Assembly: GCA_963667455.2 (NCBI GenBank)
Contig: CAXXFR010000013.1
Coordinates: forward strand, 248,001 to 312,000
DNA from: Bin55 sp963667455
Lineage (GTDB): Bacteria; Pseudomonadota; Gammaproteobacteria; Pseudomonadales; Azotimanducaceae
DNA: 64,000 nt
Direction of reading: 5' to 3'
Both the position numbers and the translations under genes were made by a program. The notes under the pieces are model-generated. The model made no database searches. It was not told where the DNA came from and saw nothing but the letters and a program-made list of their open reading frames with translations. Positions 17,891 through 26,220 of this stretch are shown piece by piece. Numbering within the stretch: position 1 is the stretch's first letter; the number at the start of each line of letters is the position of its first letter.

Positions 17891-18607
17891 CTAGGGCAGC
17901 AGAGCTCCACCCTCGATATCGATTGTCGAACCGGTCATGTAGTCGTTTTCTAGTGCAAACAGGATTGCGCTGGCAACTTCGTCCGCAGTTCCCGCTCTCG
18001 GAATCAGCGTGTTCGATGTCGCATTCGCCAAGAACTTCTCTCGCTCCTCTCCTTGTTGTGGAAACATCGGAGTGTCGATCAATCCAGGACAGACGATGTT
18101 GATGCGTCTCGGCGCAATTTCCGGCGCAAGAGCTCGAACGAAGCCTTCCACAGCGTTGCCCACAGTGGAAATCGCTAGGGAACCCGGATTGGCCTTGCGG
18201 GCTGGAAAGCCGCTGACCAGCACAATGGCCCCATCGTCGGCAAGATACTCCGCGCCAAGACGCACAGTGTTGGTGTAGCCCCAGAGCTTTCGAAACGAGA
18301 GCTGAAATGCATCGAGATCCATCCTCAAGAAGGGACCTGATGTGCGAGCTCCGCCAGTAGCGCAATTCACAAGAGCATCGAAGGGTGCTTCAGCTCGAAA
18401 CAACTCGGACAGACCGTCTCTATCTAGAACGTCGACTTGCATATAGCTGACTTGAGAACCAGTAGTTTTCTTGGCGGATTCGATGTGGTCCAACCCGCGG
18501 CTAGCGGCAATCACGGAAGCTCCCGCGCGTTCCAATTGCTGTGTCGCGGCGAGTCCTATGCCTGACGTGCCTCCGAAGACTATGGCCTTTCGTCCCTCGA
18601 GCTTCAT
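17891..18607 (-). CDS. Short-chain dehydrogenase/reductase
   Basis: The 238-residue classical SDR has the TGxxxGxG-like cofactor motif GGTSGIGLAAT, NCATGG in place of NNAG, and a PG motif followed by GLIDTPMF. The usual YxxxK site is degenerate: the segment around residues 150-158 reads NPGSLAISTVGNA, without a clear Tyr-x-x-x-Lys. Catalysis may therefore differ from typical members. It follows the desaturase gene by 6 bp in one transcript. Confidence 0.85.
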   Translation of the reverse strand: MKLEGRKAIVFGGTSGIGLAATQQLERAGASVIAASRGLDHIESAKKTTGSQVSYMQVDVLDRDGLSELFRAEAPFDALVNCATGGARTSGPFLRMDLDAFQLSFRKLWGYTNTVRLGAEYLADDGAIVLVSGFPARKANPGSLAISTVGNAVEGFVRALAPEIAPRRINIVCPGLIDTPMFPQQGEEREKFLANATSNTLIPRAGTADEVASAILFALENDYMTGSTIDIEGGALLP

Positions 18608-18613
18608 GGTGAC

Positions 18614-19687
18614 TTATCCTTTTGCTGGAAGAGGCGGAACGTACTTGAACTTCGGGTCCGCAAGGAACTTTTTCTTCAATTCGATCATTTCCTTCCACGT
18701 TGCGTAGAGTCCGTGCGTTGCAGGAGGAAGATCGTGCTCGAGAGCTTTGCGGAGCTTGGGCAGGTTGTAGAACGGAACCGCTGGATACATGTGGTGCTCT
18801 AGGTGATATTGCATGTTCCAGTAGTAGAACGCGGGCAACCAGGAGCAAGTGAAGGTGCGCGTGTTGAGCCGAAAATCTGGCTCGTCGGAATTCAGTCCGT
18901 AGTGCTGAGGAACTCCACACAGAAATCCCAGCCATCCACAGTAGAACGTTCCGAACGTAATGGTCACGATGAGGAACGGATGCCCGATCAGAATGAAGAT
19001 CAGCGCAAGGGCGACATGACCTCCAATGAGTATGCGAGCCCAATTACGGTGCTTGCGCCGCAATTGACTGTTTGATTCGGGCAATACATGCTTGTACCAG
19101 TCGCCGCGAATTTCGCCATTGGCATGGCGCCAAACAAGCTTCAGTCGCTGCCATGTGTTCATTGGGTTCCATCCCAGCAGGCCGAGCAACACCCGCCAGC
19201 GACGGAATGTGAAGCGAATTGGCAGCCGAACTTCGCCGTCGTTGGCTAGATGGCAGGTCGCTTGGTGGTGTGCGGCGTGACTCTCTCGATACCAGATGTG
19301 GTCGGACCAGCTTAGGAACGAATAGAACACTTCGAAGAATAGGTTCAGTTTCTTCGAGGTGAAAACTGTTCGGTGTTGTAGCTCATGGACCGCTATGAGG
19401 CCCATGAATGGACCAATGGTTCCGTGGACGAACAACGCAACGATCAGTAGCGGGACTGACCAGAACCAGTTGGCAGCCGAAATGTTGAGGAATGCTAGGT
19501 AAGCAAGTATCGCTGTCGTGAAGAACAAGCCCAAGTGAAGGATTGTCTGCAACCATCCGAGAAAGTTGTTGCGTTTCATGAGTTCGACGAGCACCTCTCG
19601 TTCGATTGGCGTTCGATACCACCGGATCCGGACTTCGTTGTCGAAAGGATCTGGTCTAGTCTCAATGCTTGTTGCTGCTTCGCTCAT
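18614..19687 (-). CDS. Fatty acid desaturase family membrane protein
   Basis: The 357-residue integral membrane di-iron enzyme has the three histidine boxes HELQHR, HAAHH and HLEHH, with several hydrophobic spans around them (for example FLGWLQTILHLGLFFTTAILAY). Such enzymes introduce double bonds or hydroxyl groups into lipids. An N-terminal cytosolic segment precedes the first span. It is the first gene of a unit with the SDR, which suggests a joint lipid-modifying role (inference). Confidence 0.88.
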   Translation of the reverse strand: MSEAATSIETRPDPFDNEVRIRWYRTPIEREVLVELMKRNNFLGWLQTILHLGLFFTTAILAYLAFLNISAANWFWSVPLLIVALFVHGTIGPFMGLIAVHELQHRTVFTSKKLNLFFEVFYSFLSWSDHIWYRESHAAHHQATCHLANDGEVRLPIRFTFRRWRVLLGLLGWNPMNTWQRLKLVWRHANGEIRGDWYKHVLPESNSQLRRKHRNWARILIGGHVALALIFILIGHPFLIVTITFGTFYCGWLGFLCGVPQHYGLNSDEPDFRLNTRTFTCSWLPAFYYWNMQYHLEHHMYPAVPFYNLPKLRKALEHDLPPATHGLYATWKEMIELKKKFLADPKFKYVPPLPAKG

Positions 19688-19731
19688 TTCTTTAGTTCTT
19701 TGGGCTCGTAGGACAATCGATCGTTTGAAGA

Positions 19732-20493
19732 TCAGTCGTTCCAGTCGTAAGACTCTCCCTCTGGCTGTTGACCGTTTCGTCGAATGGCTTCCTTGACCTC
19801 GTTCATCGCATTTTGGAGCTGAACGGTGCTGGTTCCTCGCATTACAAGCGTCGTTCCAAATCGTGCATCACGGGAAAACGGATAGCTTCCCAAATCTACG
19901 TCGCCTTCGAATCGTTCCTGTATGGCTTCGAGGTCCTTGGCGATTTCACTCTCTCCCAAGTAAGCGGTAACAGAGCAGGAACGGACGACTAGACCGCCAT
20001 CAAACTTGATTGTTGGCAGCATGGCTTGTAGCACGCCGGGAATGCCTGCCATGACGTACACATTGCCGATCGAGAATCCTGGAGGTCCACCGGTGAGATT
20101 GTCAATGAGGTCGGCACCCTGAGGAATTCGAGCCATTCTCATTCGACTTTTCATTACGTCCGGCGGAGCGGGCCGTTGCCGAATACGCTTCGCGATATAG
20201 TCATTGATCACCAATGGCACATTGAATGCTCTAGCTACGCATTCTGCCGTTATATCGTCATGGGTGGGTCCGATGCCACCGGTCGTCAGCACGTAGTTGT
20301 GGCGGGCACGTGTGTCGTTGATTGAGTCGATGATGACCTCGTGCACGTCGGGTATCACGTGAGCTTCCGCAACGACAACTCCTTGATCGTTGAGATGCCG
20401 GGCGATGTATTGAAGATTGAGATCTTGCGTCCGGCCAGAGAGGATTTCGTTCCCAATGATGAGAACACAAGCCGTTATGCGCTCGTTGTTCAT
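19732..20493 (-). CDS. CinA-like molybdopterin-binding domain protein
   Basis: The 253-residue protein carries the MoCF-binding (MogA/MoeA-like) domain seen at the N-terminus of CinA: LIIGNEILSGRTQDLN, VLTTGGIGPTHDDIT, LTGGPPGFSIGNVYVMAGIPG. The C-terminal pyridine-nucleotide deamidase domain of full CinA is absent. Its biochemical role is uncertain, and short forms may act as nucleotide pyrophosphatases. It follows the enoyl-CoA hydratase gene by 17 bp. Confidence 0.88.
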   Translation of the reverse strand: MNNERITACVLIIGNEILSGRTQDLNLQYIARHLNDQGVVVAEAHVIPDVHEVIIDSINDTRARHNYVLTTGGIGPTHDDITAECVARAFNVPLVINDYIAKRIRQRPAPPDVMKSRMRMARIPQGADLIDNLTGGPPGFSIGNVYVMAGIPGVLQAMLPTIKFDGGLVVRSCSVTAYLGESEIAKDLEAIQERFEGDVDLGSYPFSRDARFGTTLVMRGTSTVQLQNAMNEVKEAIRRNGQQPEGESYDWND

Positions 20494-20510
20494 GTTGTCT
20501 TCTGTTCCGC

Positions 20511-21311
20511 TCAGCTGCCGGTGAACTCCGGACGCCTTTTCTCGGCGAAGGCCTTCCTTCCTTCCTTGTAGTCGTTCGAATTGAAACAGTCTCGAACGAG
20601 GGCATCCACATCGGAAACAGCCTGATTGTCCGGTTGTGACTCGAAAGCGTTGACTGCGGCCTTAGCGGCACGGATTGTCAGTGGAGCATTCGACGCAATT
20701 CGTTCTGCATAGGTGATCACTTCGCTGTCGATCTCGGAGCGATCGACGATGAATTGGACGATACCGCATTGAAAGGCTTCATCTGCAGTAAGAAGTCGAG
20801 CTGAGAACAAGATGTCCCGTGCTCGAGCTGGACCGACGATGCGAGAGAGCTTGGCAAGCCCTTCGTACCCATATCCCAGTCCCAACTTCGCGGCTGGAAT
20901 TCCAAAAGTCGAATCGGGAGTAGCGAATCGAATGTCAGCGTGCAGCGCCGTTGCCAAGCCTCCTCCGATACAGTATCCCTTGACGAGTGCGATGAGCGGC
21001 TTGGTCATGTTGACGAGGGACATGGTTCCCTGTGCGGAGACTTCTCCATAGCTCCGCTCTTGAGTTGCGTTTGCGCGTTGCTTATCGAATTCCGAAATGT
21101 CGGCACCGGAGACGAATGCTTTTCCGCCGGCACCCTGCATGACCACCACCCGAACATCGTCGCTCGCTTCAAAGTGGTCAATGATGTCCGAGATTCCCTG
21201 CCACATTTCGAGTGAGAGCGCGTTGTGACGGCTTGGATTGTTGAAAGTCATCCAGCCAATACCGTTTTCGACTTCTGCGACCATGCGGTCGGTTCGGAGT
21301 TTCAGCGCCAT
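20511..21311 (-). CDS. Enoyl-CoA hydratase/isomerase family protein
   Basis: The 266-residue crotonase-fold protein shows NPSRHNALSLEMW, the oxyanion-hole segment GAGGKAFVSGADISEF and KGYCIGGGLATALHADIRFA. It also has PAAKLGLGYGYEGLAKLSRIVG and SARLLTADEAFQCGIV. It likely hydrates enoyl-CoA in fatty or organic acid breakdown. The ATG at 21311 was chosen because upstream in-frame codons have no family similarity. Confidence 0.9.
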   Translation of the reverse strand: MALKLRTDRMVAEVENGIGWMTFNNPSRHNALSLEMWQGISDIIDHFEASDDVRVVVMQGAGGKAFVSGADISEFDKQRANATQERSYGEVSAQGTMSLVNMTKPLIALVKGYCIGGGLATALHADIRFATPDSTFGIPAAKLGLGYGYEGLAKLSRIVGPARARDILFSARLLTADEAFQCGIVQFIVDRSEIDSEVITYAERIASNAPLTIRAAKAAVNAFESQPDNQAVSDVDALVRDCFNSNDYKEGRKAFAEKRRPEFTGS

Positions 21312-21534
21312 AGGAGTTGAGCTGGGGTTGTTGCGGCCTGACAAAACAAATTTTAGGCATCCATTGTGGGTCAGTCTCAATTTCCATCTCTCAACTGCCA
21401 TCCAAAGAACTCACTGAGGACGGTGCGCGTGATCTTCATGACAACGAAGTTGGCTGATGTCTCGTGTCCAGCGGCAAGCATCACAGATAATCTTGCCATT
21501 GCAATGCAATTGCCGGGCAACGCGCGAACAACCC

Positions 21535-22911
21535 ATGGTTGAGCCATCAAACCAGTCACAGGAAGTCGATCCTTACACGCAGTCCGGCAACACCGTCAAT
21601 CCGCCAACTTCTCTGATGGGTCGGTTCCGACACCTTGGTCCGAGCATTGTCGTCGCGGGATCGATCGTGGGTTCGGGAGAAATCCTGTTGACTTCCGGGT
21701 TGGGAGCGAACGCTGGTTTCGTACTGCTGTGGTGGGTACTCCTGTCGTGCTGGAGCAAGTCGATCGTGCAGGCCGAAATAGCTCGCTATTGCATCGTCAC
21801 AGGCGACACCTACATGCGAGCTCTCAACCGCCTACCCGGAAGAATTCCGGGTCCCAAGGGGAGTGTGGGTTGGCCCGTATGGCTTGCGGCCTGCTCGTTC
21901 GTGATCGGTGTCACTGGTCTTGGCGGGATCGTCGGTGGGGCTGGACAGGCACTCGAATTGCTGTTTGGGATCGACGGTGTCTGGGCGACCGGGTTGGTTG
22001 CTCTTGTCGCCATGGCGATTCTTGCTAGCGGATCCTATCGCCACTTGGAGAAAACCATGATGGTCCTCGTGATCGGGTTCGCTTTGGTCACGATTTTCTG
22101 CGCAATTCTCATGCAGTTCACCGAATACCGCATGAGTCTGGATCAGTTGGCTGAAGGATTTCAGTTTCGGTTCCCACTGGAATATGCTGCCCTCGCAATC
22201 GCCATGTTCGGCTATACGGGCGTTACTTCCGGTGAAATCGCAGCCTACACCTACTGGTGCGTGGAGAAAGGCTATCCAAGGTATATCGGATCGGATCGTA
22301 GTGATCCCAATTGGGAGAATCGAGCGAAAGGTTGGATCAAGGTTCTCCATGCTGACGTGTGGGTCACATTGTTCATCTTGACTGTGGCAACGCTTCCTTT
22401 CTTCATGTTGGGCGCAGGTGTCTTGAACGCTCAGGGATTGGTACCGGAAGGATTGGATACTGTTCGAGTTCTATCGGACATGTTCACTTCGACCTTGGGC
22501 AACTGGTCGATCTGGTTGTTTGGAATAGGAGCGTTCTTCATTCTGTTCTCGACGACTCTTTCAGCTGTCGGAGCTGGGGGCAGAGTGTTTCCCGACTATG
22601 TGATTGAATTCGGTTTCATCAACCGAATGCAAATCGCGAGGACGCGCTGGACCAGAGGCTATGTGTTGGCCATTCCCCTACTGGCGTTCTTGCTCTATGC
22701 ATTCGTCGAGAGACCAATTGTCTTGATCATGATCTCCGCCACGTTCGCCGCGTTGACGCTGCCTATTCAAAGTGGGGCGGCCATTTGGTTGCAACGCAAG
22801 CACATGGATAGCCGAGTGATGCCGAAATTGCCCATGCAGGCCGCTCTCTGGGCAACGTTTGTATTTCAGCTCTTGATGTCGATCTTCATTGTGTGGTTCT
22901 TGTTTCAATGA
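21535..22911 (+). CDS. Nramp-like divalent metal transporter homologue with altered metal motifs
   Basis: The 458-residue protein has about 11 membrane spans and overall Nramp layout: LGPSIVVAGSIVGSGEI in TM1, SFVIGVTGLGGIVGGAGQALELLFG in TM3 and MFGYTGVTSGEIAAYTYW in TM6. Canonical Nramp proteins carry DPGN in TM1 and MPH in TM6. Here both are replaced by Ser-Gly-Glu-Ile (residues 47-50 and 232-235). Transport of classical Mn2+/Fe2+ is therefore uncertain. The ATG at 21535 was chosen; upstream codons to 21457 look non-coding. Confidence 0.82.
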   Translation: MVEPSNQSQEVDPYTQSGNTVNPPTSLMGRFRHLGPSIVVAGSIVGSGEILLTSGLGANAGFVLLWWVLLSCWSKSIVQAEIARYCIVTGDTYMRALNRLPGRIPGPKGSVGWPVWLAACSFVIGVTGLGGIVGGAGQALELLFGIDGVWATGLVALVAMAILASGSYRHLEKTMMVLVIGFALVTIFCAILMQFTEYRMSLDQLAEGFQFRFPLEYAALAIAMFGYTGVTSGEIAAYTYWCVEKGYPRYIGSDRSDPNWENRAKGWIKVLHADVWVTLFILTVATLPFFMLGAGVLNAQGLVPEGLDTVRVLSDMFTSTLGNWSIWLFGIGAFFILFSTTLSAVGAGGRVFPDYVIEFGFINRMQIARTRWTRGYVLAIPLLAFLLYAFVERPIVLIMISATFAALTLPIQSGAAIWLQRKHMDSRVMPKLPMQAALWATFVFQLLMSIFIVWFLFQ

Positions 22912-22975
22912 TCGCTCACATCGACAATTTGCGCTGAATTTGTCTCTTTTCCCTTACTGTAGCCTCTGAACGCCT

Positions 22976-24142
22976 ATGGACTTCACCCACAACGAAGAGC
23001 ATCAACTCATTCGCAACTCAATACGGCGGATCTGCGATGAGTTTCCGGATGAGTATTGGTCCGAACGAGATGAATCGCATGAGTTTCCGTGGGACTTCTA
23101 CAACGCACTCGCCGAAGGTGGTTGGATAGGAATCGCAATCCCCGAGCAATACGGAGGTAGCGGCCGAGGCATTACGGATGCATCGATCATTTTGGAGGAG
23201 GTTGCCGCATCGGGAGCCGCTATGAACGGTTGCAGCGGTATTCATCTGTCGATCTTCGGAATGCAGCCGGTCATCAAGTACGGTTCCGACGAAATGAAGC
23301 AGAAATATCTCCCTCGAGTCGCCAAGGGAGACTTGCATGTTGCCTTCGGTGTTACTGAACCGGATGCAGGAACCGATACGACATCGATAACCACCCGTGC
23401 GACGCGAGACGGAGACAACTACATCGTTCGGGGCCGAAAAGTCTGGACAACGAAAGCGCTGGATTCGGAACGAGTCTTGTTGCTAACGCGAACACAGGAG
23501 AAGGATCAAGTCGCGAAGCGGTCTCATGGAATGACCCTGTTGTTTGCCGAGTTGCAACGACCGGAAGTGACAATTTCGCCGATTGAGAAAGTAGGACGAA
23601 ATGCTATAGCAACCTGCGAGGTTGTGTACGACGACTTGCCGGTCTCCGTTACCGATCGAATTGGCGAAGAGGGCAAGGGGTTTCAGTATCTACTCGATGG
23701 TCTCAATGCGGAGCGAGTTCTCGTAGCCGCTGAAGCGGTTGGTATCGGTCGCGCGGCGTTGAATCGGGCAGTGCAATACGCTCAGGATCGAGTTGTGTTC
23801 GATCGTCCAATCGGCCAGAACCAAGGCGTGGCCTTTCCGCTAGGCGAAGCCAAGATGCGACTCGATGCCGCCGAGTTGATGATTCGTAAAGCGTCTTGGA
23901 TGTTGGACAACGATGTACCCTGCGGTGCCGAAGCCAACATGGCGAAGTGGCTCGCGGCAGATGCTTGTTTTCAAGCGGCTGATCAGGCCGTTCAGACCCA
24001 TGGTGGATTTGGCTACGCCCGAGAGTTCCACGTGGAACGTTATTGGCGTGAAGCTCGCCTGCAGAAACTCGCTCCGATTTCACAGGAGATGGTGCTCAAC
24101 TACGTGACCCAACACGTAATGGGATTGCCGAGATCCTATTAA
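22976..24142 (+). CDS. Acyl-CoA dehydrogenase
   Basis: The 388-residue flavoprotein is of full family length. It has GGWIGIAIPEQYGGSGRG, the flavin-binding VAFGVTEPDAGTDTTSI, RKVWTTKA and the catalytic-region VQTHGGFGYAREFHVERYWRE. It removes two hydrogens from an acyl-CoA and passes electrons to ETF. Chain-length preference is unknown. The neighbouring enoyl-CoA hydratase gene fits a beta-oxidation theme, though it is on the other strand. Tandem hairpins follow the stop. Confidence 0.92.
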   Translation: MDFTHNEEHQLIRNSIRRICDEFPDEYWSERDESHEFPWDFYNALAEGGWIGIAIPEQYGGSGRGITDASIILEEVAASGAAMNGCSGIHLSIFGMQPVIKYGSDEMKQKYLPRVAKGDLHVAFGVTEPDAGTDTTSITTRATRDGDNYIVRGRKVWTTKALDSERVLLLTRTQEKDQVAKRSHGMTLLFAELQRPEVTISPIEKVGRNAIATCEVVYDDLPVSVTDRIGEEGKGFQYLLDGLNAERVLVAAEAVGIGRAALNRAVQYAQDRVVFDRPIGQNQGVAFPLGEAKMRLDAAELMIRKASWMLDNDVPCGAEANMAKWLAADACFQAADQAVQTHGGFGYAREFHVERYWREARLQKLAPISQEMVLNYVTQHVMGLPRSY

Positions 24143-24143
24143 C

Positions 24144-24178
24144 ACTCAGCTTGTCGCTGAGTTGAGTCGCGAAGACTC
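24144..24178. terminator. Two tandem hairpins in the convergent gap
   Basis: ACTCAGC (24144-24150) pairs with GCTGAGT (24156-24162) over a 5-nt loop. Immediately after, GAGTC (24164-24168) pairs with GACTC (24174-24178), also over a 5-nt loop. Both fit between the acyl-CoA dehydrogenase stop and the converging VWA gene stop. No T-run is present. Confidence 0.4.
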
Positions 24179-24185
24179 GACTCGA

Positions 24186-26204
24186 CTAGATGGACCGAGA
24201 AATACGGGTACGCTTGTTGCGCATGTAGTCGACGAGAACGTACTCCCCGAGCTTGTAAGGCGAGGTGAAAAACACTCGCCCGTTGCATGTCCGAGCGATC
24301 TCGTCGACGAACTGGCGAAGGTACGGACTCGAGTCCAGCATGAACGTGTTGATCTCGATGCCTTGTCTGGCACAGAACTTCGCGGCTCGATAGGTGGCCT
24401 GCAACGTCTGCGACGTTGGCGGGTAGGCAAACCTTGCGTACCCGTTCTCCAAGTGTGCCGTGGGTTCGCCATCGGAAATCAGCAGTATCTGTTTGGAGCT
24501 TGCTGGATGTTTGCGTAGGGCTTTCTCAGCCAGCAACAAAGCATGTTGCATGTTTGTTCCCATGACGTACTGGTCCGAATCCAGGAATGGGATGTCGTGG
24601 GCGTGGACAACGCGAGCGTACTCGGAAAAGCCGATGATGTAGAGCGAGTCCTTCTGGTATTGCGTTTGAATCAGTTGATGCAGTGCCATTGCGACTTTCT
24701 TGGCAGCCCGGAACGCGTCGCGCAAGAACATCGACCAAGAGCAATCGATGAGAATTGCTGTCGCCGTCGAGGTAATGAGCTCCGTTCGATAGACCTCAAA
24801 GTCCTGCTCCTCAAGTTTCACTGGCGTCTTGCGCCCATTGCGTAGCAAGGCATTGCGTATGGTGCGCGACATGTTCAGGTGCATTGGGTCGCCGAACTCG
24901 TAGGATTTGGCTTGGTCCATCCGCTCTCCAAAGCTTCCTTCTTCTGGTACGGCGTGGTTGCCTCGGTGGTGTTTCTTGAGCTGCGAGTAGATCTCGTGGA
25001 GTGCTTTGTGGGCGATTAGACGCATTCCCTTCGGGGTGAAAGACCAGGATTGAGCATTCTCCTCACGGATGTAGCCGGCCTTTTCGAGAATCTCTTGAAT
25101 GCCTTGAAGTTCATCAACGGTGTTTACTGCGTCGTCTCCGAGCAGTCTCCGCAGTGCATCGCGGTCGATTGCGTCCAAAGCATCGGGGCGATCTGCTTTC
25201 TGCAGTTGATCCAAGAGATCGTCAACTTCGTGCATTTCCTCCATGAGATGCATTGCTGTTTCAAGGTCAAGTTGCTCGTCGCCGCGGAATCGATAGGACC
25301 GACCGCTAGCACCAAAATAGTCCAGAGTCGAAGAGAGTGTTTCGATTGCTTGATTCAGTTCCTGATCGTTAAATGCGCCCTGTAGAACATCCTGCAGTTG
25401 CGAACGCTGTTGGTACGACATCGACTGCATCATGGATTGCGCAGCAGCCATGCTCTGACTCAGCTGTTGGATGAGTTCGTCGATGTCCTGCGGCTGGTTG
25501 TCGCCAAACATATCTCCAAATTCGTCCATGAACTCTTCGAAGCCTGTTTCCTCCTCGCCGTTCATGTGTTTGGCAAGCATCTCGTTTAGCGCATTCATCA
25601 TTTGCTTCATGCGCTCGATGTCTTCAGGGGTCAGGTTTTCGATCGTGTCTTGAAGACCACTTAGTAACTTTTGGGTCACTGCCTTGCGAAGTTTTTCGAC
25701 GAGTTCTTCGTATTTCTGCTGAGCTTCCTTGCTAAGGAATTCGTAGTCTTCCAGTCCCTTCATCTGTCCCGGTGCATCGTCCGGAAGTTCATTCAGGGTC
25801 TGCTCGTGCTCATCGGCGATTTGGCTCATCATTTCAGGCAGAGTCTGGGAGTCTTGCCCCGACCCCTCAGACTGCTCACGCCATTGACGAATTGTTTCGC
25901 GCTCAAGCTCGAGAATGTCTTTGAGTTGATCTTCGATGTCTTCAAGAACACTCGACATGTCGAACTGATCGAGACGTTGTCGTTTGATGTCTCGAAGCTT
26001 CTTGCGCATTTCCCGGAGACCATTCCTGTATTTGCCCTCGTCGTCGCGCAAGCCGCGTCCCATGAGATTGCGGATGCTCCATGACAGGTCGCCGTAGTCG
26101 AGCAGGTCGTCGACCATCTCTTCGATGAATCGGTTCGCCGCGTCTTCGAAGCTCTGGGAGCCGTCCCACTTCGAGTAGCGTGCTGTCGCAAGAATGTGTC
26201 GCAC
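24186..26204 (-). CDS. VWA-domain protein, partner of the adjacent MoxR-type ATPase
   Basis: The 672-residue protein has a long acidic, Gln/Met-rich helical N-terminal two-thirds, full of coiled-coil-like segments. A C-terminal von Willebrand A domain holds the MIDAS motif D487-C-S489-W-S491 and the SDGEP segment. The domain spans roughly residues 480-660. It follows the AAA ATPase gene by 16 bp. MoxR-AAA/VWA pairs act as chaperone-like or metal-insertion machines (for example RavA-ViaA and Mg- or Co-chelatase-like systems). The client here is unknown. Confidence 0.87.
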   Translation of the reverse strand: MRHILATARYSKWDGSQSFEDAANRFIEEMVDDLLDYGDLSWSIRNLMGRGLRDDEGKYRNGLREMRKKLRDIKRQRLDQFDMSSVLEDIEDQLKDILELERETIRQWREQSEGSGQDSQTLPEMMSQIADEHEQTLNELPDDAPGQMKGLEDYEFLSKEAQQKYEELVEKLRKAVTQKLLSGLQDTIENLTPEDIERMKQMMNALNEMLAKHMNGEEETGFEEFMDEFGDMFGDNQPQDIDELIQQLSQSMAAAQSMMQSMSYQQRSQLQDVLQGAFNDQELNQAIETLSSTLDYFGASGRSYRFRGDEQLDLETAMHLMEEMHEVDDLLDQLQKADRPDALDAIDRDALRRLLGDDAVNTVDELQGIQEILEKAGYIREENAQSWSFTPKGMRLIAHKALHEIYSQLKKHHRGNHAVPEEGSFGERMDQAKSYEFGDPMHLNMSRTIRNALLRNGRKTPVKLEEQDFEVYRTELITSTATAILIDCSWSMFLRDAFRAAKKVAMALHQLIQTQYQKDSLYIIGFSEYARVVHAHDIPFLDSDQYVMGTNMQHALLLAEKALRKHPASSKQILLISDGEPTAHLENGYARFAYPPTSQTLQATYRAAKFCARQGIEINTFMLDSSPYLRQFVDEIARTCNGRVFFTSPYKLGEYVLVDYMRNKRTRISRSI

Positions 26205-26220
26205 GGGGAAATCCTAACCG

